DNA from: Cunninghamia lanceolata
Taxonomy: Eukaryota; Streptophyta; Pinopsida; Cupressales; Cupressaceae
Assembly (NCBI GenBank): GCA_027924645.1
Contig: BSBN01000140.1
Location: 14,514,501-14,578,500 of the forward strand
Reading direction: 5' to 3'
DNA: 64,000 nt
The first letter of the stretch is position 1, and each line of letters begins with the position of its first letter. Under the pieces are notes generated by a model, which saw only the letters and a list, made by a program, of their open reading frames with translations, was not told where the DNA came from and searched no databases. A program made the position numbers and the translations under genes. Positions 1 through 12,029 of the stretch are shown piece by piece.

Positions 1-671
1 CAAAACATCTCTAGTATTTGATGAAACCCTTGATTATCATGCCAATATTTTTCAATCAAAGACCTAATTTAATTATCTAATTTCATGTCAGACCTTGGGA
101 GTCTACCACGACAAGTCCAACATTGGTTGATTGGATCCTCTTCAATAATTACTCTTCTCTTTGTTGCTCTTCTTAAAGTTACGACATGCACATTTAAATA
201 TCCACTTCTTTTACTTTTCATTCTTTTTCTCACAAATTATTTATTAACTAAAGCAGTTGTTATTGTTCTACGATCTCCATTCTTATCCTTAGATCGACTA
301 TTGTTTCCAATAGAACCAATTGCATTAGAAACACTAGACATAACTTATTCCATTGATTCATCCACCTTTTTGGGTTTTACAAATATGCCTAATTTTTTCA
401 TTACTTTTCTCATTTTTGACATTGTCATCAACTGTAATACAAGGTGGCATTGAAATCCAATAGTTTTTCTATAAAAATTTTTTTTTGTATAATCTATTTG
501 CACAAGTTTGAATTTGTCTCCAAGATATCTTACCATGAAGATCCTTCAAAACATTACTTTCAATTAAAAAAAAATATTTTCATTTTCACGCATACAATGG
601 TTTTCATTTTCATTTTTTATTGTCTTGTTTGTAGTAGAAGAATTTATCTCAACAATGTTATATCCATCTTG

Positions 672-1009
672 CTATAAATCATTAACCTCATTATCATTCA
701 AGGGATTTGAAGACATACCTAGTTTTGTTCTTATATTTGCATTTTCCATGTTCTTGACCTCTTCCACATTTGTATATTCTACATTCACTTCATCCATATT
801 GGTCTCTTCAATATTCTTCTCTTGAATGTTCTCCTCTTGAATGTTCTCCTCTTCAATAGTCATCAAACTAAATGCTATATCATTCTTCATTTTTTAATCC
901 TCTCTCTCCTATCTCTTTGTCATTTTGCCTCTTTCTCTTGATGTGCTTCGATTTCTTCAACTGTCATAACCTTCCACTTCTTTTTTTGTTTACATTTATT
1001 TGATCCCAT
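672..1009 (-). pseudogene. Broken acidic, lysine/glutamate-rich ORF, unknown
   Basis: Reading leftwards from an ATG at 1009, one frame runs about 112 codons to 672 with two internal stops (a TGA and a TAA). The first 30 residues are basic and polar (KCKQKKKWKVMTVEEIEAH), followed by an acidic stretch in which the pentad EENIQ is repeated (EENIQEENIQEKNIEETN) and which ends NDNEVNDL. No catalytic motif is visible. Further minus-strand traces continue to about position 85, with the string LVLQLMTMSKMRKVMKKLG near 345-536, interrupted by stops and shifts. The composition would suit the low-complexity part of a transposon protein, but I do not recognise the family. There is no partner gene nearby. 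I see a reading frame; that it was ever a gene is inference. Confidence 0.3.
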
Positions 1010-1398
1010 GATTACCAAAATGTGTTGATAAAATCAACAAATAATATTGTATTATACTTAGAGTTGGATCCCTTCTTAAAATTTATGAAATATAAGTATA
1101 TGTAGATCCTTTGTTCAATATGATATTTGCTTGATATTTGTTTGATCTCTCCAAAAAATTGAATCCTTGTAAAAATTGGATTTTCTACTTCATTCCAACT
1201 AAAAATGCTCCTTATGATTGAATCGCTATAAAAATTCCATAAACTATGTCCCGTGGAGAGATCAAATTAACACTTTTCTTATAAAAATGTAACATAATTC
1301 ATCATTGTCAGCCATACTGGTAAAAAGGAATGTTGCAGAGTATCTCTCATAATAGCAGTTTATGAAAAAAAATAACAGCTAAATAAGAAGTGGGCACC

Positions 1399-1426
1399 CG
1401 TTTGTAATGGGCACCCATTACAAACG
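1399..1426. repeat. Perfect 13-bp inverted repeat with 2-nt spacer
   Basis: CGTTTGTAATGGG (1399-1411) is followed by CA and then its exact reverse complement (1414-1426). Degenerate copies of the same unit (GGGCACCC, CATTTACAAATGGG) flank it from 1391 to 1462, so the block looks like a few alternating direct and inverted copies of a ~14-bp unit. Role unknown. Confidence 0.75.
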
Positions 1427-2295
1427 AGCACTCATTTACAAATGGGTACTCATTTCTAATTAATTCAAACCACAAAAACACCAATTTGCATTGGTTTTAG
1501 GGTTAGTAAAGGATTGGAAACCCACGCTTAAGCCTTGGACATGCCACTAACCTGCAACTAAGAGACCATGAAAGTAATAAGAGAAAAAACTAGTGTCACC
1601 ACTGTGGCCGATGACTTTTTTTCAGAATATTTTAAAGAAATTAAAACCTATTATAGATCTTAAAGTATAGTTTTCAAATATGTAATTTTTTCTACTATTA
1701 AACATAATTTTCTATGTATTAATTATTTTCTAAACAAACAAACTCATAAACTTGAAATAACATACATTACTATTTTTAATAACTTTTGATTTTGAAAGTT
1801 TCTTGAAACATACTATGTCTAACCAATCTAGATATCATTCTCTATGAGATGAAAAAAAAATAGTGAATTGATTAGTTGAGATCAAATTATGTTGGCCATA
1901 CACAAGGGGCTTTAAAAAACACTAATTAGGGCCACAAAAAATTAATAAAGAAAAATATTTATCAAAAAATTACAAAAAAAAATCCTAACCAAAATTCAAC
2001 ATCATACACATCTTTCCATAAAAGGAATTAGACAAATACCTTCATTTAGGTCAAATTATGCTAGCAATACACATGCACTTTTCAGCAAAAAGCAGGGGAC
2101 TTTTAAAAGCCACTTTTTGTACATCCAATAAAAATCCAACTTTCAACACTTGGATATTAGAAAAAATTAGATATTGGTAAATTAGAAACAAAATCCTACA
2201 TTTCTTATTTTTACATCATCTTAATATTTTATGTACAAGTGCTTCAAATTTTCACTCCAAGTATGACAAAATTTTAAAAATAGGAAAATCATTTC

Positions 2296-2315
2296 CACTT
2301 TTTGGCCAAAAAGTG
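2296..2315. repeat. Perfect 20-bp palindrome
   Basis: CACTTTTTGGCCAAAAAGTG reads the same on both strands. Related pieces (GCACTTTTCAGCAAAAAG and GCCACTTTTTG) lie about 200 bp upstream, at 2070-2120. Possibly a remnant of terminal inverted repeats of a small DNA element; no element boundary could be defined. Confidence 0.6.
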
Positions 2316-3267
2316 TGCTCATCTTCTTGCACTTACCCAACACATTCACCTTCACCTTCTTCAACACTAACAACCCCATTACCTCCATCAACCAACTATT
2401 TAATCTTAAAACCTCAACCTCCTCAACAATTCACCAAATTGAGTAATTAATATGAACATGTCCTGAATCAAGCTCTCTACACTACCCTATTTCAACTTCC
2501 ACCAACCTATTCCCTAGACACCTCACTTCCATAACCCTAAAATTAATACTTCAATGCCTCTTGTCAATGCCACCAATCCCAAATACATGATACTAAACAA
2601 TGTATGGTTTTGAGACATAAAATACAAGATCGTATTGATAACAATCTCATTCAAGTAAAAAATGTTAATGACAAAGATAACCATTCTATTTCTCCACTAA
2701 TTAAAATCTCCAAATATACACTAATCCATTCCCCTATCATTTAGACAATGCCAAACTCATTGACATCCCATAGTCATCACATGAAGACTATGCACCCATG
2801 CAAGACTTAGTTGCAACCACTGAATCAAATCCTCTAATATGACTTTAATCACCTAAATTAATAATTACACTCATTCCACAAGAGATTCTTGACAACATCG
2901 ACCATGGTCATCTTTACACCAATAGCTTAATTAATGGAAGTAGATGTGACGGTATCCTTCTAGACCTCAACTCTCGACTCAACATTGTAACTAAAAATTA
3001 CCCTTATGGCACTAGTACTCATCATGACACTTTTTCATATATCAAGATTGCCTTAAAATGTTACAACAAATCATTGATTGAAATATTAGGCACAATCATC
3101 CTTCATATTGAGATTGGCCCCACAACCACACAAATTTTAGTGTATGCCATACTATAGTTGCAAGATAGTTATACTAAAATTTGGTTCCCTTCCTCAAAAG
3201 ATTTCCCTCCAACTTACTAGTAAACTTTAAAAAAAGTAAATCTAATTTTAATGCCAACAAAAATTAA

Positions 3268-3913
3268 TGCAAGATGGGTACTCCCTCTTCTTGAAACAAC
3301 TTAGACTTAATTCCACAATGCAAAAACATAGACCCTCTCTTGGAACCTCAATCTCAACTCAAATTGTTCAACCTAGCAAAATTCAATCTAGCTACAGTAG
3401 CTATAGAAACATAGCATATGTACAATCACCATTCAACTTATTGAAACTATCAGACACATCATGGGAAAATTTACACCGTTCATTTGATCATAGACTTAAT
3501 TCTATTGTTATTGGTAGCTTTCAATTGTTTAATTACCAAACTTCAAATACATTCAAAATTGGAGTTCAATAAAGCTTATCTCTTTTGAACATTCTATGAC
3601 ATAACACCAAGCTATTCCAGCTCCAACATGGTCTCCACTCTTCTCTGCAACACAGATTGTTGCTATATCTATTTTCTTTGTTCTTGGTCAATCCCCCTTG
3701 CTAAGACACTGGTATTTTCTACCACATTCTATGCAAAACTTGTATGGTTTCCTCCCATTATCTCTACAACAAACTCAATTTTTATAGCTTTCCCAAAATC
3801 CTCTCTAGTTAACCTCTCCTTCCAAACATTCATATATTTTCTTCAATCTTCTGGAAAAAAACTATCTTTCTTTTCAGCTTATCTTCTTCTCCAAATGGGC
3901 GCTCCATATTCCA
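3268..3913 (-). repeat. Left (3') LTR of element A
   Basis: This segment matches 24764-25510 throughout, for example TTGTTCAACCTAGCAAA and CAAGGCTATTCC/CAAGCTATTCC, and a shared AATCCTCTCTAG/CAATCTTCT tail. Both copies begin TG(C/T)AAGA(T/G)GGGTA. Divergence is clearly above 10% by eye, older than that of B's LTRs. The copy on the right has about 80 extra bases near its right end. Confidence 0.75.
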
Positions 3914-6023
3914 TGTTTTAGATCTTTGTTTTATTCTTTAAACTAACACTCCATTTCCTCTAAAAATAATATTTTAAAACACTATTATTTGTCATGTTAG
4001 CTATCTCATTTCTATTCTTTCCAAATATTAAATTTCATTTCAAAACCTACACTCATTATGAAGTTTAGCTTTCCATTTATTTCCCATGGTTTGGTGCACT
4101 TGGAGACTATATCCCTCTAAAAAATTAGACTTTAAAACTAGTGAGTATCTCCATGCTTTAAAATAAATTTTTCAATAGTCCTTTTACTTGTATTATGTTT
4201 TCTTGATTATCAAGATATGGCTTGAATTTAAAATGTTCAAAGATGGGATTGAAAATGTCTTCATGTAGTATTGGATTTGCAACTGAAGAAGCCACATGAC
4301 AAACCTCTAGACCATGCTTTTCCATTTATGCTAATATTGTATTCGCAACCATATCTACTAGTACCTCAAATATGCAATACCAACTTGGAGGAAAAATTAA
4401 TTGATGCAGCTGTGACATTGTCTGAAATTAGGTATCGACAGGTAGAAAAACTCATTTTTTTCCATTTTGCTCAAAAATCAGCGAATACACATGGAATGAC
4501 TTCCCGAGGTCCCTTGCAGAAGGATTTCTATCTGACCTTTAAGAATCAAGAGATATTAAACTTTCAATAAAAATACTAGTGCAAACATCTAGCATTAAAA
4601 TATCTCAAAAGGTGAAAGATATGTCCTCAATTCTTTCTACACATTTGGTTAAATTGATTCAAGAAGAAACATGTTAAAGGATTTTTCACCAAACCTCTTG
4701 TATCTCCCAAAATAATTGTTTCTATGAAATCAACATGTTGTGTGTCGAAACTCCCACCTGACAGAAATTCAATTCTTAGAATTCTTAAAGTTGAGCCATT
4801 CCCAAAGCTAATAGATTTCATATGAAGTGCCAAAAGAAACAAAAAATGAAAGAAAACAAACTACAATTTTTTTTGGTCAATACTAATTACCAGTCCACCT
4901 GGATGCTTCTACATCAAAAATACTAAGTAGGATGTTTTTGAGCATAGGCTCACAAAGGTGGAGATGAATGGTAGAACCATTCTTTCATATTGTGCAAGAA
5001 AACTACAATGAACTCCATTGCTGAAACTTGTGGACAAAAATATTTTTTTATTCCTCCTTTCCTAGCATCTCACTGGAATAAGTGTCATCCTCCTCCAACA
5101 ATTCTGCACTCTCTTCCTCTTTCCTCCCATGGACTCATGTCCACCATGAACTCTCCTCCTCCTCCAAAGACTCTCATTTCCTATCCTCCTTCATGGGATC
5201 CAACCCACCATTAACCAGCTATCTCCACCAAACAATCTCACCACTCTTCTCCTCTTTCATGGATTTTAACCCACTATAAACTGAAAACCAACACCAACTC
5301 TCACCTATAGCATCCCCTATAGCTTCTACATGCAAATATAAATCTGCATACCAACCTGCAACTACACTATTCTTTCCACCTACTTTCAGTTTCTTATTCA
5401 CTTAAAGAATATAAATATTCACATTAACTCCCTCATCACAAAATTCAAATAAATTGAAACTTACCTCTGTAAACTCTGTTCTTACAACAACCTCTTTCAC
5501 CATGTTTGTTTCTGCACTTTCATTCTCCTTCAAGTGTTTATTCAACTAGAACAACTTCTTAATCTTCTTGATATCTTCCTCAAGCAATTCATGCTCTTCA
5601 ATAGAAACTAAATCTGCACCATACTTACACAAATCTACATTGAAATTGAAGCTTTCTATGTATCTACTTTCTTCTTGCTGTACATCCTTCCTTATTTTCA
5701 TCATATAAAATGAATTAAACTCAAAACTATCAAGTTTTACCTCATTTTATTTTTTTGCTATAACTTTTCTTTCATCTTCATCAGCTGCAACATTTTTATC
5801 TTTTGTCGCTCTTACCATCATAATGTCCTCCAAAGGATATGTAGTTGTTGCTACTACATCAATTTCAATCTCTTCATTCATGTCTTCCAAAAGACATGCC
5901 TCTACTGAAATCTTTAATGCTTCCACTCTTCTCAATTCTTCACAAATTACCTCTTCTTCACATCATTGTCCCAAACATTCCATGTTTTTCTATTGATTAT
6001 TTTCCACTACAACTTCATGTTCT
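3914..6023 (-). other. Eroded interior of element A, left part
   Basis: This is the former 3' half of A between its 3' LTR and the insertion point of B. The strand is strongly pyrimidine-rich at 5080-5280 (CCTCC runs in imperfect ~70-bp repeats), so on the minus strand it would encode Glu/Arg-rich protein. A 62-codon minus frame at 5747-5935 is acidic (NEEIEIDVV, ADEDERKVIAKK) and would continue the protein broken by B at 6023/23522. A 99-codon plus frame at 4271-4570 and a 71-codon minus frame at 4627-4842 match nothing I know. No RT motif (YxDD) or integrase zinc finger is visible. Confidence 0.45.
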
Positions 6024-9000
6024 TGTTACTAAATTTGTTTTCACACTAAATTTAGTTAGACCTAACTGTAGTTGTTCAAAAGGAATAATTTTTTTTTAAG
6101 TTATACATTTAATGAACAATTGATATCTTGACAAAGCAGAAAGAGAGATGGAATTTAGTTGATAGGATAACACATTAGTCCAATCAAGACTGATGAATCA
6201 TCATGAAAAGAGAATCAAGTTGTCAAGGTATCAATCATTCAAACAATATAGTTGATCTAACATAGTGTTATCTTTCAGGAGTTATAAGATAGATTGATTA
6301 TTCAGTTGATTAGATTTGAAAGAAAGAAAGAAAGATATTTGTATTGAACTGTTATTTCATATCATGTTTTGAACATACATTCAATATCTGTGACTTTATC
6401 CTATGGATTGATTGAAAAAGAAATACACATACATCAAGTGCATAAGATAAATTAACTGATCTTTTTTAAAAGAAGTGTTCAAATGTGTCCCACACAAGCC
6501 ATGGGAGTAACTAGACTGAGCAATACAGACGTGCAAGCTATACATCTGATGATAAAAGAAGTAAAGAACACATGATAAAATTAAACATCCAGCATTGCCT
6601 GAGCAAGAAGGTTGTTTTGTTGATGATGATATTCAGTCTTTGAAGGTTGTTTTTGCTGATGTTGATCTTCAGTCTTTAGCTTCAGTTCCTATCATCAATT
6701 GAACCTACAAAAAGTTGGGGAAAGTCCCGTAAGAGCTTTGGATGTTTAAAGTTATCATATGCTTTATCATGTAGACTTATCAACTTGTCACATCATGGAT
6801 TTCATATGAAAGATCAAATAAGACATGTGCTACAAGTCATATATCATAAAGAAGATCAATCAATACCATCAGGTATATTTTTCATGCTAACTTGTTTGTT
6901 CACTGTGCAGGTATAGGAAAAGTAAAGTTACTGATTTGTTCATTTGAAAAGGAATATTAGAAAAAGATAGGATGCATCATTAATCAACTTACAGAGAAAG
7001 TATGTCATCATGACATTTATTACAGTTGACTAAAGCAAATCAGACAAGTATGTAATACCTGAGTCAAGCTAACAAAATGCAGAAATCAGAATCGTAGTCA
7101 TGAAAGGTATTCCTCTTGTTCATATTATTATCAGAATACTTTATTGTTGTCATATTTCATGTCACATTTCACAAAAATCAGACTTAGGAAATGACAGAAA
7201 TATGAAAATGAGATGAATAGAAAACTTATGATCAGAACAGTCAAGGACATAAAGACACATATGCTAATCAAGTCTCAATTGCATATCAAATAAGATGATT
7301 AGGAACATGAAATTTCATCGTTCGTGCATACGATGTTGCAGTTGAAGGCAAATGACAAAGTCAAACTGATACATGTCATTTTATTTATCAGTCATATAAG
7401 TGTTTCCATTGTTACTTGATGAGGAAAAAATATAGAATAATGCTTACTAGAGCCATCTCAAAGTACAAATAGGTACAAGTGTTCATTGTGATCAAGTACA
7501 GCTGAAGCAAGTGATACAAGTCATGCTTATGGAAGGACATAACCTTTTTTATATCATAAAGAGCATCTAACAGTAATCATTAGTGATAACTGAAATAGAT
7601 ACATCAAGAAAAGATCAAATGACTGATACAGTTTCAGGGAATCATCAAGTATTATCTTTATTTCTCTGCTAGAATGATAAAATACCTCTTGCTTGGTGAT
7701 AGTTAAGTGTAATTATTCATACATTTTGGTCTTAACTATTCATGGATCATACATCATGAATTCATTGAACTGATACATGAAATAGATACAGTGATACCAA
7801 ACATATGTCATGTGATCAAATTAAATTGATACAAGAAGCTAAACAATAGAAGATTCATGATATGCTATATTCTACATTGATACTGCTGAAGGAGATACAA
7901 GTTATCATTATTTCTGATTGATATAGTTATGACAGGCATGTGCCATGATGAAAGACAGAAGGAGAGCAAAGACATGATGTGCATACTACAGATAATGATC
8001 AAATTGCTAGGCTAAATGTGAAAGAGCAAGGTAATGTTGATTACCTAACAGCTGACCATTGAGAACAAAATGAAATGCCAAGTTGAAATTCCTTGCTTAG
8101 AAAAGAAATTTAGTGAAAAGAAATAACCACAGTATATTCTTCTACCATGGCCATGACCAGAAGGTAGGGTTTTGTCACTAAATGAAGAAACCCAACTGTC
8201 CAAAATTTGAAACCCCTCATTTTACAAAAATGAAACCCTAACTTTCATCTTATGTGCACAAAGAAAAGAATAGTTAAAGTGTATGTCTCTAACATAATCG
8301 TGAAGGGAGGAGCAAAATTTGTGCTTGAAAAGTGATACCCAAATGATAAAAAAATGAAAACCCTCATTTTTCTATCAAAAACCCTTATATTCTTTTTGCA
8401 CAATGAAAGGAGGGTTTTAGAAGTGTTATGATAGTATGGCCCTACCTAAAGGAGGGGTTATCTGAAACACCCACATATTTTTTCATGAAACCCCAATACC
8501 TTTCTTAAAACGTTACAAGAAAAGAATGGAGTTACAATTCATTTCTATCATGGATGTGCCTAAAGATGGCAAATGATATGCATTTTTAAGAAAACCCTTC
8601 TTGCAGTTAAGAAGCCCTTTTCGTCATTTTTTTTTTGTAGAAATAGTCAAAGGAGGAGAGAATATGTATTTCCTAGTATGGTTGAAAGCATAAAATGCAG
8701 TTGTATGCATTTCTGTGTTGAAACCCTCATGAAAAAATTGAAACCTTTAGTTTCATATTAAAAACTAGTGAAAATATGCTATAGAAAGTGACAATGGCCA
8801 TGGCCGTATGAGTAGAAAAGAATGTTCAAGATACCTAGATGAAGAAAGATCAAGACTCTTGTCTCTCTTTAAAATATGCAATGAAAGAAAAGTATCTATA
8901 GTAGGGAAGAACAAGAGGGTTACGTTCATCTCGAAGAGAAGAAGAATGTAATGGCGGTGACCTCTTGTAGGTCTTTATCTTTTCTTTTCTCAGTTTTTCT

Positions 9001-11158
9001 CATATTTTACAGGAAGATTTCAAACACAGAAAGCAAGAATAGTGTCAAGAAAACAATATTACATAGAGAAACCAGAGATGACTACCGCCATTAAAATTAA
9101 GAAGCCTCAGGAATGAAAGAAATACAAGTCTAAAGTCAAAATGCCATACACTTACCACTTCCTAGCACTCCTTATGCTCAAAAGATGCAAGAAAAACCAT
9201 GGATTTAGACATAGAGAGCCAAGGAAGAGGCCAAGGAAATAGAGAAACCCTAAGTGCCAAAGGAGTTGTAGAGCAGTGGCCAGCATAGAGGAACGAATGA
9301 AATGATCGAATGATTAGGGTTTTCAACCCTTTTTTGTTCAAACCTTCTTTTCTCATTGATTTTTTTTTCAACCATTGTAAACATAATTATTGCCATATCC
9401 AAAAAAATCAAATCAGGGTCAAAACATCAAAGATGATTGCCTAGTAATCATCATAAGAAATCACCGAAAGTGGTATGTATTACACTCCAAAAGGTGGTCG
9501 ACTAATTCATAGTTGAATGATGCTAATACCACATAGTCAAAGGGTATTATTTGTGCCTTCTATATTTTTGATAAGATGGGTATTCCTTATGTCTTGCAAA
9601 GTCAAAGTCAAAGAGTAATCAAATGAAGACAAAGACCAAGGAGATTGCAAGGAGGCAGATAAAATGGTAGAATTATTATTGTTATTGTATGATAATGACT
9701 CTTGGAGGAGATAATTTGCATGATGGTTCTTCTGACAAGGTGGCAGACATGGTAAATATATATTGGGAAAAGATAATATATTTTGCATGAACGTGAGGAT
9801 AAGGTTATATTTGCATGGTGAATATATGTAGTAGTGAGACCTTTTTTGCATTGTAAATGGAGTGATAAGGCAGAGAGGGCTATTTATTTTCTCCTTGATG
9901 CATGTGGAGTCATAGGGGATTTTTATTTTTTTCTAAGTCCTATTTTTTGCTCAAATCATGCAAATTAGGCAAGTGTAATTGGAGAGATAAAGAGATCTAT
10001 TTCTCTTTTATCATGCATGATCTTACATACAAATCAATTGTAAATAAATAATAAAGTAATATTCTACAAATTAATTTATTATTTTTTACAAATTGTAAAA
10101 TCAAAATAAGTACAAGTTGTAACCAATAATAGAGTAATTATTTTAATTACTTTATTATTTACTCACAATCAATTTTGCAAAAGCAAAATCATGCAAATTG
10201 ATGAGTTGAGTTAACTAGGCCATCTAGGGGATTTTTGCATGATTTGAGGAGTGATTTGAGGGATCTTGGTAAACTTCTTGGTCAAGTACATGCAGAGGTC
10301 CAAATTGGAGCTATTTTTTCTCGATTTGTGGCAGTTTGAGCCCTTATTTATGGGAATTTTTCAGTTTGCTCATGGATCACTTTGGAGGACTTATTTTTAG
10401 AGGTAGCTAGCTATAGTTCATTTTTTGCATGCCTCTTAGTGATAGCAAAGCTATATATTGTAAAGAAAAACTTGTTTTTGCTAGTTCTTGCCTTTTTTCT
10501 CTTATACACTTTGAAAGAGAAGAAGGTTTTGTAGCTCATTTTTGACAATTTTATAGAGATCAATAGGTTACAGGTTCCATTTTTGTCTCTCTTCCAATTT
10601 TTCATTTGTTCTTTGAAATCAAGTAGTTGCCTTTCCATTTGATGCTAATTGTATGAAGTGATTTGATGAAGTTTTACTGTGTTTAATTATTAAAACCTTT
10701 ACAATTATTGTCAACCTTTACTTGAAGTATGAAGCATAGTGTTATTACAGGTCTTAGGTTGTGTTAATAAAAATAATCCTTTTGTGTTGTGAGAAATCCT
10801 TATCCTTTATGAAAAGCCTATGTTCAAACCTTCCTTAGAAATACTTTTGTGATATTTGTGCCAAGATTGGATTCTATGAGTTAGATTTCTAAGTTATATT
10901 TTGAACTAGATTGCATATGTTCTATTCATATTAGGTGCATCACCAAATTTTATAATTTTATTTCCTTATAGTTTCCTTCTTACCCCTTTTCCAAAACAGA
11001 AAAGTTATACATTCCAATAGAATATTTTAAGGGAACCAGCCCACAATCTGGAGGTTCAAACTCATTATAGGTCACCCATAGCCTAAGTTTGTCCCTATAT
11101 TATGAAGGATTGCAGAGTGTCATAGCTTTGCATAAGGGTGTAATCCTCAATGACAACA
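6024..11158 (+). repeat. 5' LTR of element B
   Basis: 5135 bp, matching the 3' LTR end to end. In a ~240-bp stretch near the start I count roughly 8% differences, mostly transitions. Compared with the 3' copy it lacks a ~70-bp block near 6936 (containing the equivalent of GAGCCCAACATG) and has about 40 extra bases near 8660-8700, where the 3' copy seems to have lost the DNA between two direct repeats. A GAAA microsatellite lies near 6325. The middle (8140-9090) is built of degenerate repeats with CCATGGCCATG palindromes and GAAACCCTCATTTT-like units. A possible TATA box (TATATA, 10453-10458) would put transcription start in the last ~700 bp, leaving U3 over 4 kb long; that is inference. Confidence 0.9.
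10451..10460 (+). promoter_or_regulatory. Candidate TATA box of element B LTR
   Basis: CTATATATTG in the 5' LTR, with TTATATACT at the matching place in the 3' LTR (about 22815-22823). It is the best TATA-like sequence within the final kilobase and lies ~700 bp before the LTR end, a plausible U3/R position. No independent support. Confidence 0.25.
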
Positions 11159-11163
11159 ACTTT

Positions 11164-11183
11164 TGGCATGCCCGGTGGGACAT
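11164..11183 (+). other. Putative primer binding site of element B
   Basis: Starts with TGG five bases after the LTR end, as required for pairing with the CCA end of a tRNA: TGGCATGCCCGGTGGGACAT. The GC-rich 18-mer stands out from its AT-rich surroundings. I do not assign the tRNA; comparison with the organism's tRNA 3' ends would decide it. Confidence 0.65.
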
Positions 11184-12029
11184 TTGAACTGGTTCTGAGT
11201 TTAATTGAAGAGGGTTTGATCAAACTCCCTTAGATTCAAACGCCCTTGGATAGAACCCCGCTAGTTTTAAACCATACCTATAATGGAATCTCCTCTACAC
11301 CTATCAAAATGCTGATAAAAAACTAATTTTGATTTATCTTTTGAGGGATCAAATGAATTCATTTAAAATTTATGCTTTGTAAGTCTGTAGTCCTTATTAT
11401 AAGCCTCCCAATAAATATAATTTTAAATATATTTAATTTGATTGTTGTATTTATTTTTTATTTCTTGTGAATGTATGTTTTTCACCGAACATCAAGTTCT
11501 CTATTCTACACACATGAAAAATTATTAAATTACTGAAAAAAATTGTAAAAAATATCTATACACTAGGTATTGATGTCCTTGTTTCAACAAAAGGAAAAAA
11601 AATTCAATTTCGATACATACAAAAAAAGTTATGTTTTATGGAATATGCCTATATTTGAATTATAATTTGTTTGACTTAAAAAATTAATTAAAAAATATAT
11701 ATTCAACAAGACATTATGAAACCAAGTGCATAAACTATATATCAGTTTTACTAATCTAAATTAAAAAGAATCAGAATTTTATCCTTTTTAGAAAAAAAGT
11801 TATGTGCTACGGAGTACACATCACTTTAAAAAAAAATGTTTATTACTATTAAAAATCAGTTATCAAAGGAGATGCAAAAAAAATTACAATTTAACTCCAA
11901 ATTTAAAAAAATATATATATATTTAGAATCTACAAACAAAATATCACAAATCACTAGTTCACATCATCTTCAAATTCCTAATGGTTTAGTAGCTATAGAT
12001 GTTAGAATGTAAAAATTTAGTTCAAAATA
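11184..12029 (+). other. 5' untranslated leader of element B
   Basis: About 850 bp of AT-rich sequence between the primer binding site and gag with no open frame. It has runs such as AAAAAATATATATATATTT near 11906. Likely the leader of the genomic RNA; no packaging structure can be named from the sequence. Confidence 0.5.

Larger units (their letters stand above)
1010..3267. other. AT-rich non-coding stretch left of element A
   Basis: No open frame of note and no recognisable RNA gene. It contains two short perfect palindromes, at 1399-1426 and 2296-2315, listed separately. The rest is simple AT-rich sequence that ends where the left LTR of element A begins. Confidence 0.5.
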
